Shown here one piece after another: positions 1 through 5,641 of a DNA stretch of 8,454 bases. The position numbers were made by a program, and so were the translations under genes. Positions within the stretch are counted from its first letter, which is position 1; every line of letters starts with the position of its first letter. Source of the DNA: an uncultured Prevotella sp. (GTDB taxonomy: Bacteria; Bacteroidota; Bacteroidia; Bacteroidales; Bacteroidaceae); assembly GCA_946055365.1 (NCBI GenBank), contig CAMGFM010000045.1, positions 1 to 8,454 of the forward strand, in the 5' to 3' direction. The notes beneath the pieces were generated by a model. It ran no database searches and was not told the origin of the DNA. It saw only the letters and a list, made by a program, of their open reading frames with translations.

Positions 1-33
1 GGCAAGGGCTGATGTGAAGAAGATTTTTTTCAT
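1..33 (-). CDS. 5' end of a leftward gene with an N-terminal signal peptide (partial)
   Basis: The complement of 1-33 reads ATG followed by ten codons, giving MKKIFFTSALA, and continues past the left edge. Lys-Lys followed by a hydrophobic stretch is the usual beginning of a Sec signal peptide, so the product is probably exported or a lipoprotein. A likely -7 box (TATCTTTG, complement of 104-111) lies about 70 nt upstream, a normal leader length for this phylum. The sequence just before the ATG is A+T-rich with no clear Shine-Dalgarno. Only 11 residues are visible, so no family can be named. A chance ATG is possible, but the signal-like codons, the promoter and the strand shared with the neighbouring operon support a real gene. 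Confidence 0.55.
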   Translation of the reverse strand, partial: MKKIFFTSALA

Positions 34-103
34 TGTATAAACTGGTTTTTAGTAAAATTGTTTGCGTAGTTTGTATGTTCCGTTAAAGGACATGACATTT
101 CTA

Positions 104-111
104 CAAAGATA
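104..111 (-). promoter_or_regulatory. Candidate -7 promoter box for the leftward gene at the left edge
   Basis: The complement reads TATCTTTG, a full match to the Bacteroidetes -7 consensus TAnnTTTG. It lies about 70 nt upstream of the ATG at 33. A TTTG that could serve as -33 occurs at 139-142 (complement), but the spacer is about 27 bp, longer than the usual 19-21, so the -33 assignment is weak. The box is bracketed by two direct copies of ATGACAT (92-98 and 111-117), and a near-palindrome ATGCC-GT-GGCAT lies just upstream at 124-135. These may be operator sites, which is inference. Confidence 0.45.
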
Positions 112-256
112 TGACATAAATCAATGCCGTGGCATCGGCAAAACGTCATGTTCACATTTTTTATATATATATAAACAAAAACAACACATCATGCGGCTGT
201 GCGCACCCGTTGTCGTTGCTTTGTGTCTTGGCATAAGGGCGTTGCGGGTTTTTGGA

Positions 257-331
257 AAGTGGCACTTTGGAAATGTCAAGTGGCACTTGGCAAACGCAGA
301 GTGACGCTTTGCCAGTGTCAAAGTGCCACTT
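257..331. repeat. Array of four 11-bp odd palindromes at 21-22 bp spacing (left array)
   Basis: Four copies of a core close to AAGTGGCACTT lie at 257-267, 278-288, 299-309 (degenerate: GAGTGACGCTT) and 321-331 (AAGTGCCACTT, the reverse complement of the consensus). Successive starts are 21, 21 and 22 bp apart. Each core has half-sites AAGTG/CACTT around one central base. The outermost copies form a perfect 14-bp inverted repeat (256-269 against 319-332), and an inner pair GGCAAA/TTTGCC (289-294, 308-313) lets the whole block fold as a long imperfect hairpin. Linkers contain ATGTC- and AAACGC-like motifs that recur in the array at 5351-5491. It lies beyond the exporter operon's terminator, so it should not be part of that operon's terminated transcript. 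Confidence 0.85.
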
Positions 332-340
332 TTGCGCGGG

Positions 341-381
341 GAGCCTGTCGCTTGGCGGCATGGGCTTGCGGCAACAGGCTC
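341..381. repeat. Inverted repeat between the palindrome array and the operon terminator
   Basis: GAGCCTGT (341-348) and ACAGGCTC (374-381) are perfect 8-bp inverted repeats separated by 25 bp. On the plus strand the second arm runs into a short CTTTG, so it could be a weak rightward terminator, but no rightward gene ends here. It may be part of the repeat block next to it. Function unknown. Confidence 0.5.
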
Positions 382-399
382 TTTGTAGCGGCGTGGCAT

Positions 400-447
400 A
401 AAAAGACAACGGCAACATTGCAGGGCGAAAGCCTGCGATGTTGCCGT
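400..447 (-). terminator. Rho-independent terminator of the ABC exporter operon
   Basis: On the minus strand a long hairpin begins 33 nt after the adaptor stop codon. The arms are 432-447 and 409-424: ten pairs (ACGGCAACAT with its complement), one C-A mismatch, then five more pairs, closing a 7-nt loop. It is followed by a T-rich tract ending in TTTTT (complement of 400-404). Strand, position and T-tract all fit the end of the leftward operon. Confidence 0.8.
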
Positions 448-480
448 GTGAGAGAGAGCCTTTCCGGGCTGTGGCGTGCG

Positions 481-1581
481 TCAGCTCTCGCTATTCTGCG
501 GCCCTCTCACCTTGTCCTTTGCGGTGATGCCGCTCTTGATTTCGATGTTTATGCCGTCGGAGAGTCCTGTTGTGACCTTGCGGCGTTCATAGGTGATGTC
601 GTTGTCCTGCCCTTTGATGACATATACATAAGTGTCGTCGCCCTCAAACTCTATCGCGCTCTCGGGCAGTGTCAGCACCTGCCTTGCCTCTGCCAGTGTT
701 ATCTCGGCGTTTGCGCTGTAGCCGCTCCTTATGGTGCCGTGTCGTGACACCTTGACCGCCGCCTTTATCTCAAACTGGTTTGCCCCGTTGAGCGAGGTGG
801 CTTTTGGCGATATGTATTCGAGCTGTGCGTCAAACTTTAGGTTCTGCATTGCGCCTATGGTTATCTTCATTGTCATGCCCGTAGTGAGCCTGCCCACCTC
901 CGTCTCGTCGATATTGCCGCGGAAGATGAGGTCGTCCATGTTTGCTACGGTGGCTATGGTTGTGCCGTCGTTGAACGTGTTGGCGAGAATTACCGAGTTG
1001 CCCACTTTCACGGGTATGTCGAGAATGAGTCCCGTGACAGTTGAGCGTATGAGCGTGGAGCTTTCGCTTGCGTTACTCTTTGACACGCCGTCCCTGACCA
1101 CCTCGAGGTTTTCCTGAGCCGCCTTCACCTCCTCGCAGCTCTGCTTCCACGCCTGCGCTATCTTGTCATATTCGTCAGCCGACACCAGCCCCTTGTCAAA
1201 GAGAGCCTTTTCGCGCTCGTGGTTGGTGCGTGCCTGCGCCTCGTTGATGACGGCGAGACGCAGCCTTGCCTGCGCCGCGCTCAGCTGTCCCATGTCGGGA
1301 ATGACCTTAACCTTGGCTATCACTTCTCCCTGCTGCACCATCTCGCCCGCCTCTTTGAGCAGTTCGGTGATGATGCCGCTTATTTGGGGCTTCACAGCCA
1401 CCTCGTCGCGCGGCTCTATCTTGCCGGTGAGTATGGTGGTCTTCTTTATGTCGCACTTTTTAGGCACAAAGGTCTCGTAGGTGACGGCCTGCGGTCGCGA
1501 CTTGACGTAGAGGAAGACAAAAGTGCCGATAAACACGGTGGCCACTAATGCCATAAGGATGATTTTGATGTACTTTTTCAT
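481..1581 (-). CDS. MacA/HlyD-family periplasmic adaptor of an ABC exporter
   Basis: This 366-residue membrane fusion protein should link the inner-membrane ABC permeases to an outer-membrane channel. Residues about 5-26 form an uncleaved N-terminal membrane anchor. Residues 61-91 are the first lipoyl half-domain (VAVKPQISGIITELL, then GEMVQQGEVIAKV). Residues about 98-165 form a short Ala/Glu/Lys-rich alpha-helical hairpin. The second lipoyl half follows (STVTGLILDIPVKVGNSV), then a beta-barrel and a membrane-proximal domain ending near LPESAIEF and the C-terminus. The start at 1581 (MKKYIKII) was chosen because the reading frame upstream to 1683 encodes a Pro/His-rich stretch unlike the family, whereas this Met directly precedes the membrane anchor. 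It is the last gene of the leftward operon, 109 bp after permease B, and is followed by a terminator. Length fits MacA-like proteins. The substrate cannot be read from sequence. Confidence 0.93.
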   Translation of the reverse strand: MKKYIKIILMALVATVFIGTFVFLYVKSRPQAVTYETFVPKKCDIKKTTILTGKIEPRDEVAVKPQISGIITELLKEAGEMVQQGEVIAKVKVIPDMGQLSAAQARLRLAVINEAQARTNHEREKALFDKGLVSADEYDKIAQAWKQSCEEVKAAQENLEVVRDGVSKSNASESSTLIRSTVTGLILDIPVKVGNSVILANTFNDGTTIATVANMDDLIFRGNIDETEVGRLTTGMTMKITIGAMQNLKFDAQLEYISPKATSLNGANQFEIKAAVKVSRHGTIRSGYSANAEITLAEARQVLTLPESAIEFEGDDTYVYVIKGQDNDITYERRKVTTGLSDGINIEIKSGITAKDKVRGPQNSES

Positions 1582-1690
1582 ATCTTGACTGTGGTTTTGT
1601 TTTGTCGGGTAAATGCTGTTGTGAAACGGGATTGCCGTGAGACTGTGGGGCGGCGTGCCGTGAGGGCGAGCCGTGCCGCGCAAGAGGGCC

Positions 1691-3025
1691 CTATTCGTCC
1701 CTTATGGCATCCACGGGCTTGACGCTCATGGCCCTGAGAGCGGGCGCGAGACCAGCCATGACACCCAGCAGTGACAGCATCACCACGGCTCCCGCGGCTG
1801 TCGAGAAGCCTATTTGGAAGTGTGCGCTTGTCACTCCGTCAGAAGTGTTGGCGAGTTCCAGTGCCTCGAGAATGAGAACGGCGAACAGTATGCCGCTCAT
1901 GCCTGCCACCGAAGTGAGCAGTATGCTCTCCTTTATAATCTGCGAAAGAATGTCGCGCGGCGTTGCGCCTATGGCACGTCTGATGCCCAGCTCCACGGTG
2001 CGCTCCCTCACCGTCACCATCATGATGTTTGACACGCCGATAGCCCCGGCTATGAGCGTGCCTATGCCCACGAGCCATATCAGCCAGTTCACTCCCCTGA
2101 AGAGATTGTCGACCATAGAAAACATCATTTCGGTGTTAAACACCATCACGCCTTTCTCGTCGGTGGGGTCGATGTCGTGTGCCTTTGCCACGGTGGTGCG
2201 TATCTTTGTCGTTATGTCGCTCATCACCACCCCGGGCTTGCCCGTCATGAAGATGATGTCGACGTTGTTGCCTCGGTTATAGACATTCTGTATCAGCGAC
2301 AGCGGCATGAAGATGCTCTCCTGGTCGCTGCCGTTGATGCTCATGTTGCCCTCGGCGAAGTTGACGCCCACCACGCTATAATAGATAGAGTCAACCCTGA
2401 TCACCTGGCCGCACGGGTCTGCCACGCCGGGAAACAATCGCTTGTATATCTGCTCACCCAGCACGCACACCTTGCGTCCCTGGGCTATGTCAATGTCGTT
2501 GATGTAACGCCCGAGTTTCATTCGCGGCTCCTGAACCCTCTGCATGTCGGGCAGTATGCCCTTGATGACGGCCGAGGAGGAGTGTTCTCCGTTGACGGCG
2601 TTGCCCCATAGGCACACGGTGGGTGTCACTACGTCGAGCTCGGGTATGTGACTCTTGAGCCTTGTCACGTCGCCATAGTTCATATACCACGTCCTGTCCT
2701 TGCGAAAGCCGTGAAAGGGCTTGGTGGTGGGCTGCGCCCATACCACGGCGGCGTTAGTGGCAAATCCGTCGAGCTGCTTGTTGATCATGTCTTTGAGTCC
2801 CTGTCCGCCGCCGCTGAGCATCACGAGCATGAACACGCCCCAGAACACGCCGAAACCCGTGAGCAGGGTGCGGCTCTTGTTTCTTGACAGCGTGTCGAGT
2901 ATCTCGTGCAGCCTGTCTGAGTCAAATTTCAGGAGGCTTGACAGAGGGTTGCGCCGACGCATGGCGCGTGGCGCATGGCGGAGAGTGGCGCGTGTGCGGC
3001 GTGAGGTGTCATTGTCTTGTGACAT
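1691..3025 (-). CDS. MacB/FtsX-type ABC transporter permease B
   Basis: A 444-residue inner-membrane permease with the MacB layout. TM1 is about 53-72, followed by a large periplasmic MacB_PCD-like domain to about 305 and then a C-terminal FtsX domain with TM segments near 313-337, 367-389 and 406-427. The cytoplasmic loop after TM2 has the typical ATPase-coupling sequence RERTVELGIRRAIGATPRDI, and the end (LRAMSVKPVDAIRDE) is typical of the family. It has no fused ATPase domain, so it must use the ATPase encoded first in the operon, probably as a heterodimer with permease A. The first ATG (3025) gives an unusual Arg-rich N-terminus of about 30 residues encoded by GGCGCG-rich repetitive DNA. 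Met22 (ATG at 2962, MRRRNPLSS) is a credible alternative start. The membrane topology and family are secure; the start is not. Confidence 0.93.
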   Translation of the reverse strand: MSQDNDTSRRTRATLRHAPRAMRRRNPLSSLLKFDSDRLHEILDTLSRNKSRTLLTGFGVFWGVFMLVMLSGGGQGLKDMINKQLDGFATNAAVVWAQPTTKPFHGFRKDRTWYMNYGDVTRLKSHIPELDVVTPTVCLWGNAVNGEHSSSAVIKGILPDMQRVQEPRMKLGRYINDIDIAQGRKVCVLGEQIYKRLFPGVADPCGQVIRVDSIYYSVVGVNFAEGNMSINGSDQESIFMPLSLIQNVYNRGNNVDIIFMTGKPGVVMSDITTKIRTTVAKAHDIDPTDEKGVMVFNTEMMFSMVDNLFRGVNWLIWLVGIGTLIAGAIGVSNIMMVTVRERTVELGIRRAIGATPRDILSQIIKESILLTSVAGMSGILFAVLILEALELANTSDGVTSAHFQIGFSTAAGAVVMLSLLGVMAGLAPALRAMSVKPVDAIRDE

Positions 3026-3076
3026 GGTGTGTGCGTTTGTGAGATATGTAGGTGGTTATATATAATAATAAGGTAT

Positions 3077-3090
3077 GCGCACGCGTGCGC
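3077..3090. repeat. Perfect 14-bp palindrome in the gap between the two permease genes
   Basis: GCGCACGCGTGCGC is its own reverse complement and lies in the 98-bp gap between permease A (stop at 3124) and permease B (ATG at 3025), the second-widest gap in the operon. An A+T-rich stretch (TATATATAATAATAAGG) flanks it on the permease B side. In the operon mRNA it could form a short stable hairpin affecting processing or stability between the two messages, or it could be a protein-binding site. Neither is shown by sequence. It lacks a T-tract on the minus strand, so it is unlikely to be a full terminator. Confidence 0.5.
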
Positions 3091-3123
3091 GGTGGCGTTA
3101 TGTCAGTCGTGCGTCGTGTCTTG

Positions 3124-4386
3124 TCATTCGGCTCTTAGTGCTTCGATGGGCCTTATCTTGGCAGCCTTGCGTGCAGGGATGAGTCCTGCGATGGTGCCTG
3201 CGACAATCATGAGTATGGTGGCCTGCACGCACACGCCTATGCCCACTGTCGGGTCGAGAAACATCTGAGCCTGGAAGAGTCCGTTGTCCACTTCGGTGTG
3301 TCCTATGGTGGCATCCATGTAGAGGTTTGCGCCTATGCCCAGCACCATGCCGATATATCCGAAGAACGTAGTGATGACCACGCTCTCCACGATGATGAGC
3401 CGCAGTATGGACCAAGGCTTTGCGCCTATGGCCTTTCGTATGCCAAACTCCTTGGTGCGCTCCTTGACGGTGATGAGCATGATGTTTGATATGCCCACGA
3501 TGCCCGACAGCAGGGTCAGCAGGCCTATCACCCAGAGAGCCTTGCTTATCATGCCGGTGGCGGTGTTCATGTTGAGGTTATGCAAAAAGCGGTTCCATAT
3601 CCACACGGAGTTCTCGTCGTCGGGTGCGGCGCGGTGGTTGGTGTTGAGAGCCGCCCTCAGCGACTTGGCAAACTCCTCGTTGGCCTGCTCCGAGTTGATG
3701 TTTTCAAACGAGAAGATGATGTTACCTGCCTTGTCGCCGCTGCCGTAGATGCCGCGGAATGTGGTAAAGGGTATGAACGCCGTGTTGCCCATCTTGTTTT
3801 TCTCGCTTTCGTAAATGCCCACTACGCGAAAGCTGAGGTTGTCCATGCTGATGTCCTTGCCGCAGACGCTCATTGGCGAGTGTGGCAGCAGTTCCTTTGC
3901 CATGTCGGTGTTGATGACTATGCACTTGCGTTTGTCCTTGAGATCCTTGTCGTTGACAAACCGTCCCGCGAGCATCACGCGCTTGTTTATCTGCACGTCG
4001 TTTGGGTAGACGCCGCTGATGTTTATGCCTGTGGTATAGTTGTCGTTGAGCGTCAGCACGCAGCCCTCTCTCTCTATCTCCGCGCCCATGGAGGTGATGT
4101 TGTCGGCAAAGAGCGTCTCGGTAATGAGCATGTCCCTGTCGTTGAGTTCTATATTGCGGCCCTCGTTGAGGCCGTCAAAAGCCTTGGAAGTGTTGCCTCC
4201 GAACACCATCATTGAGTTTGACAGAAACCTCTTGTTGTTGCTGAGCATGGCGTTTATGAGTCCGTTGCCTGCGCCGAGCAGCACTATGAGTATGAAAATG
4301 CCCCATGCCACCGAGAAGCCCGTGAGTGCCGTGCGCAGTCTGTTGTGTCTGATGGTGTTGCCTATTTCGTTGATGATGTCTCTCAT
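3124..4386 (-). CDS. MacB/FtsX-type ABC transporter permease A
   Basis: A 420-residue inner-membrane permease, a diverged paralogue of permease B. TM1 lies about 18-38 (LTGFSVAWGIFILIVLLGAG). A large periplasmic domain follows to about 280, then the FtsX domain with TM segments near 284-305, 331-353 and 380-403. The coupling loop reads KERTKEFGIRKAIGAKPWSI and the C-terminus ends RKAAKIRPIEALRAE, both matching the family pattern seen in permease B. The start is the ATG at 4386, only 14 bp after the ATPase stop codon, which suggests tight co-expression. There is no ATPase domain. Together with permease B and the upstream ATPase it should form a heteromeric MacB-like complex. The substrate is unknown; antimicrobial peptides, macrolides, lipids and siderophores are all handled by relatives. 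Confidence 0.94.
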   Translation of the reverse strand: MRDIINEIGNTIRHNRLRTALTGFSVAWGIFILIVLLGAGNGLINAMLSNNKRFLSNSMMVFGGNTSKAFDGLNEGRNIELNDRDMLITETLFADNITSMGAEIEREGCVLTLNDNYTTGINISGVYPNDVQINKRVMLAGRFVNDKDLKDKRKCIVINTDMAKELLPHSPMSVCGKDISMDNLSFRVVGIYESEKNKMGNTAFIPFTTFRGIYGSGDKAGNIIFSFENINSEQANEEFAKSLRAALNTNHRAAPDDENSVWIWNRFLHNLNMNTATGMISKALWVIGLLTLLSGIVGISNIMLITVKERTKEFGIRKAIGAKPWSILRLIIVESVVITTFFGYIGMVLGIGANLYMDATIGHTEVDNGLFQAQMFLDPTVGIGVCVQATILMIVAGTIAGLIPARKAAKIRPIEALRAE

Positions 4387-4400
4387 GCGTTAGCGTGTTT

Positions 4401-5120
4401 TTATTTCATTATGCCGTTGATGCCAAAGGGGCTTGCCTTGTGGTCGAGGTTCTCCTCTATGTGTCCTATTATGCCGTCCTTGATATGTATTATGCGGTTG
4501 GTCTCGTTGGCCACGCCGCTCTCGTGAGTCACGACTATTGTAGTGACCCCCTCCTCGGCGTTGAGCTGCTTGAGCAGAGCCATCACCTCCACGCTGGTCT
4601 TAGAGTCGAGGGCGCCAGTAGGCTCGTCGGCGAGCAGTATGCGTGGCTTTGTTATGAGGGCCCTTGCTATTGCCACGCGCTGTTTCTGTCCTCCCGACAT
4701 CTCGTTGGGGTAGTGGTCGGCCCATTGTGTGAGTCCGAGCCGCTCCAGATGCTCCATGGCGAGCCTGCGGCGTTGCTTGCGCGACATGCCCTGATAGTAT
4801 AACGGCAGCTCAACGTTCTCTGCCGCCGTCTTAAACTGTATCAGGTTGAACGACTGGAATATGAAGCCTATCATGCGGTTGCGGTATTCGGCGGCCCTTG
4901 TCTCCGACAGGTCTTTGATGAGCGTGTCTCCGAGCCAGTATTCGCCCGAGTCATAGTTGTCGAGTATGCCGAGAATGTTGAGCAGAGTAGACTTGCCCGA
5001 GCCCGACGCGCCCATTATCGACACAAAGTCGCCCTCGTTGATGTCGAGGCTTATGCCTTTAAGCACGTGCAGCGGCTGTGCGCCGTAATAGGTCTTGTTG
5101 ATGTCTTTGAGATGTATCAC
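4401..5120 (-). CDS. ABC transporter ATP-binding protein, MacB/LolD class
   Basis: This cytoplasmic ATPase of 239 residues powers the permease pair encoded just downstream. Motifs in order are Walker A GASGSGKST (37-45), Q-loop Gln89 in FQSFNLI, signature MSGGQKQRVAIARAL (141-155), Walker B LLADEP (162-167), D-loop GALD (169-172) and the switch His199 in VVTHE. All key residues are present, so it should be active. The motif spacing and the ending just after the switch region fit the compact MacB/LolD group. The start is GTG at 5120 (M-I-H-L-K-D), which matches the usual family start; no in-frame ATG was found close upstream. It is the first gene of the operon, preceded by about 520 bp without genes. 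A lipoprotein-releasing role is unlikely because the operon carries a MacA-type adaptor. Confidence 0.96.
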   Translation of the reverse strand: MIHLKDINKTYYGAQPLHVLKGISLDINEGDFVSIMGASGSGKSTLLNILGILDNYDSGEYWLGDTLIKDLSETRAAEYRNRMIGFIFQSFNLIQFKTAAENVELPLYYQGMSRKQRRRLAMEHLERLGLTQWADHYPNEMSGGQKQRVAIARALITKPRILLADEPTGALDSKTSVEVMALLKQLNAEEGVTTIVVTHESGVANETNRIIHIKDGIIGHIEENLDHKASPFGINGIMK

Positions 5121-5345
5121 GTTGGTGTGGTTTTGGGTGGTTTGAGAGAAAGGGGAGAGCAGGCTTGCGTTGCCCGTCAGAGCCTTGCCGCATGAGCCAT
5201 TGCCGTATGTTTGACTTGCGTATGCGGCAGAAAGTTGCAGTGAAAACGTAAAAAAACATCACGAAAGGCAGGCACCGCGGTCCCTCTCGTCGTCCTTGCC
5301 CGTGGCGTGTGGTGTCTTGTGTTGTGAGAGAGTGTCGCTTGCTTG
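5121..5345. other. Upstream region of the exporter operon, no gene seen
   Basis: This stretch precedes the GTG start of the ATPase and must hold the operon promoter unless transcription reads through from farther away. No perfect TAnnTTTG box is visible on the minus strand. The nearest is TACGTTTTC (complement of 5242-5250), one mismatch in the core, with no good -33 partner. The short open frames crossing it are basic and low in complexity and do not look like proteins. The clearest structure is the TGCCGYAT motif cluster at 5185-5230. Confidence 0.4.
5185..5230. promoter_or_regulatory. Three TGCCGYAT motifs upstream of the exporter operon, possible operator
   Basis: TTGCCGCATG (5185-5194) and TTGCCGTATG (5200-5209) are direct repeats 15 bp apart. 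A third copy is inverted, CTGCCGCATA on the complement of 5221-5230, making a perfect 8-bp inverted repeat with the first (TGCCGCAT 5186-5193 against ATGCGGCA 5222-5229). The cluster lies 65-110 bp upstream of the ATPase start, where a regulator of the exporter would be expected to bind. No regulator gene is present in the window. Confidence 0.35.
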
Positions 5346-5350
5346 TGCCA

Positions 5351-5491
5351 AAGCTGCGCTCTTGCCTTTTCAAAAAAGCCGCTTTCGTTGGTCAAAAGCG
5401 GCACTCTCGCATGTCAAAAGAGCCATTTTATAAACGCCAAGTGGCATTTCATGAACGCCAAGTGGCACTTCATAAACGCCAAGCGGCACTT
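5351..5491. repeat. Array of six to seven palindromic units at 21-22 bp spacing (right array)
   Basis: Cores related to AAGTGGCACTT start at 5375 (AAAGCCGCTTT), 5396, 5418, 5439, 5460 and 5481, with steps of 21, 22, 21, 21 and 21 bp. A weaker possible seventh is at 5351. The last three units (5429-5449, 5450-5470, 5471-5491) are nearly identical 21-mers with the linker CATAAACGCC, while units further left are more diverged. The core and the ATGTCA and AAACGC linker motifs are shared with the array at 257-331. The period of 21 is divisible by three, so it translates into a false heptad (AKWHFIN-like) in an open frame. It lies just past the ompA-like terminator and upstream of the exporter operon. 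Conserved 10-bp linkers argue against a CRISPR. Confidence 0.88.
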
Positions 5492-5498
5492 TTATAGC

Positions 5499-5534
5499 CC
5501 AAAAGAGGGTGTGTCCTTGAGCTGACACACCCTC
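5499..5534 (-). terminator. Rho-independent terminator of the OmpA-family lipoprotein gene
   Basis: A perfect 11-bp stem (GAGGGTGTGTC 5505-5515 with its complement 5524-5534) closes an 8-nt loop. Read on the minus strand the hairpin is followed by CTCTTTTGGG, giving a short T-tract. It lies about 108 nt past the lipoprotein stop codon. There is no T-tract on the plus side, so it acts leftward. Confidence 0.72.
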
Positions 5535-5535
5535 C

Positions 5536-5581
5536 TGTCCTTGTCATGTCTCTTGTCCTTGCCATGTCTTCTGTCTTTGCC
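5536..5581. repeat. Imperfect 18-bp tandem repeat in the 3' region of the lipoprotein gene
   Basis: TGTCCTTGTCATGTCT (5536-5551) and TGTCCTTGCCATGTCT (5554-5569) differ at one position and sit 18 bp apart. A third partial copy, TGTCTTTGCC, is at 5572-5581. It lies between the stop codon at 5642 and the terminator hairpin, so it would be in the 3' untranslated part of the mRNA. It probably arose by slippage; no function is evident. Confidence 0.7.
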
Positions 5582-5641
5582 TTAGAAGAGTGGGGCAGCG
5601 GCTTGTTGACATGTGTGTTTTTTTATGTTCTGTGAGTCGTC

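Noticed and set aside
199..747. A 182-codon plus-strand open frame over the left array and the adaptor 3' end
   Set aside because: It runs through the palindromic repeats and terminator and then antisense to the adaptor gene. The repeat part gives only a Cys/Trp-rich false protein.
1582..1683. A longer start for the adaptor at 1683
   Set aside because: The extra 34 residues are Pro/His-rich and precede the normal membrane anchor. The Met at 1581 gives the expected adaptor N-terminus.
5059..5404. Minus-strand open frames of 75 and 104 codons upstream of the ATPase
   Set aside because: They overlap each other in different frames, are very basic, include repeat-array sequence and show no conserved motif; the longer one also overlaps the ATPase start.
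5351..5491. A CRISPR array
   Set aside because: Units repeat every 21-22 bp with linkers of only about 10 bp that are conserved among units. CRISPR spacers are longer and unique, and no cas gene is present.
5343..5525. A small plus-strand open frame with repeated AKWHFIN-like heptads
   Set aside because: The heptad is the translation of the 21-bp DNA repeat. There is no promoter or start context, and the frame ends in the terminator stem.
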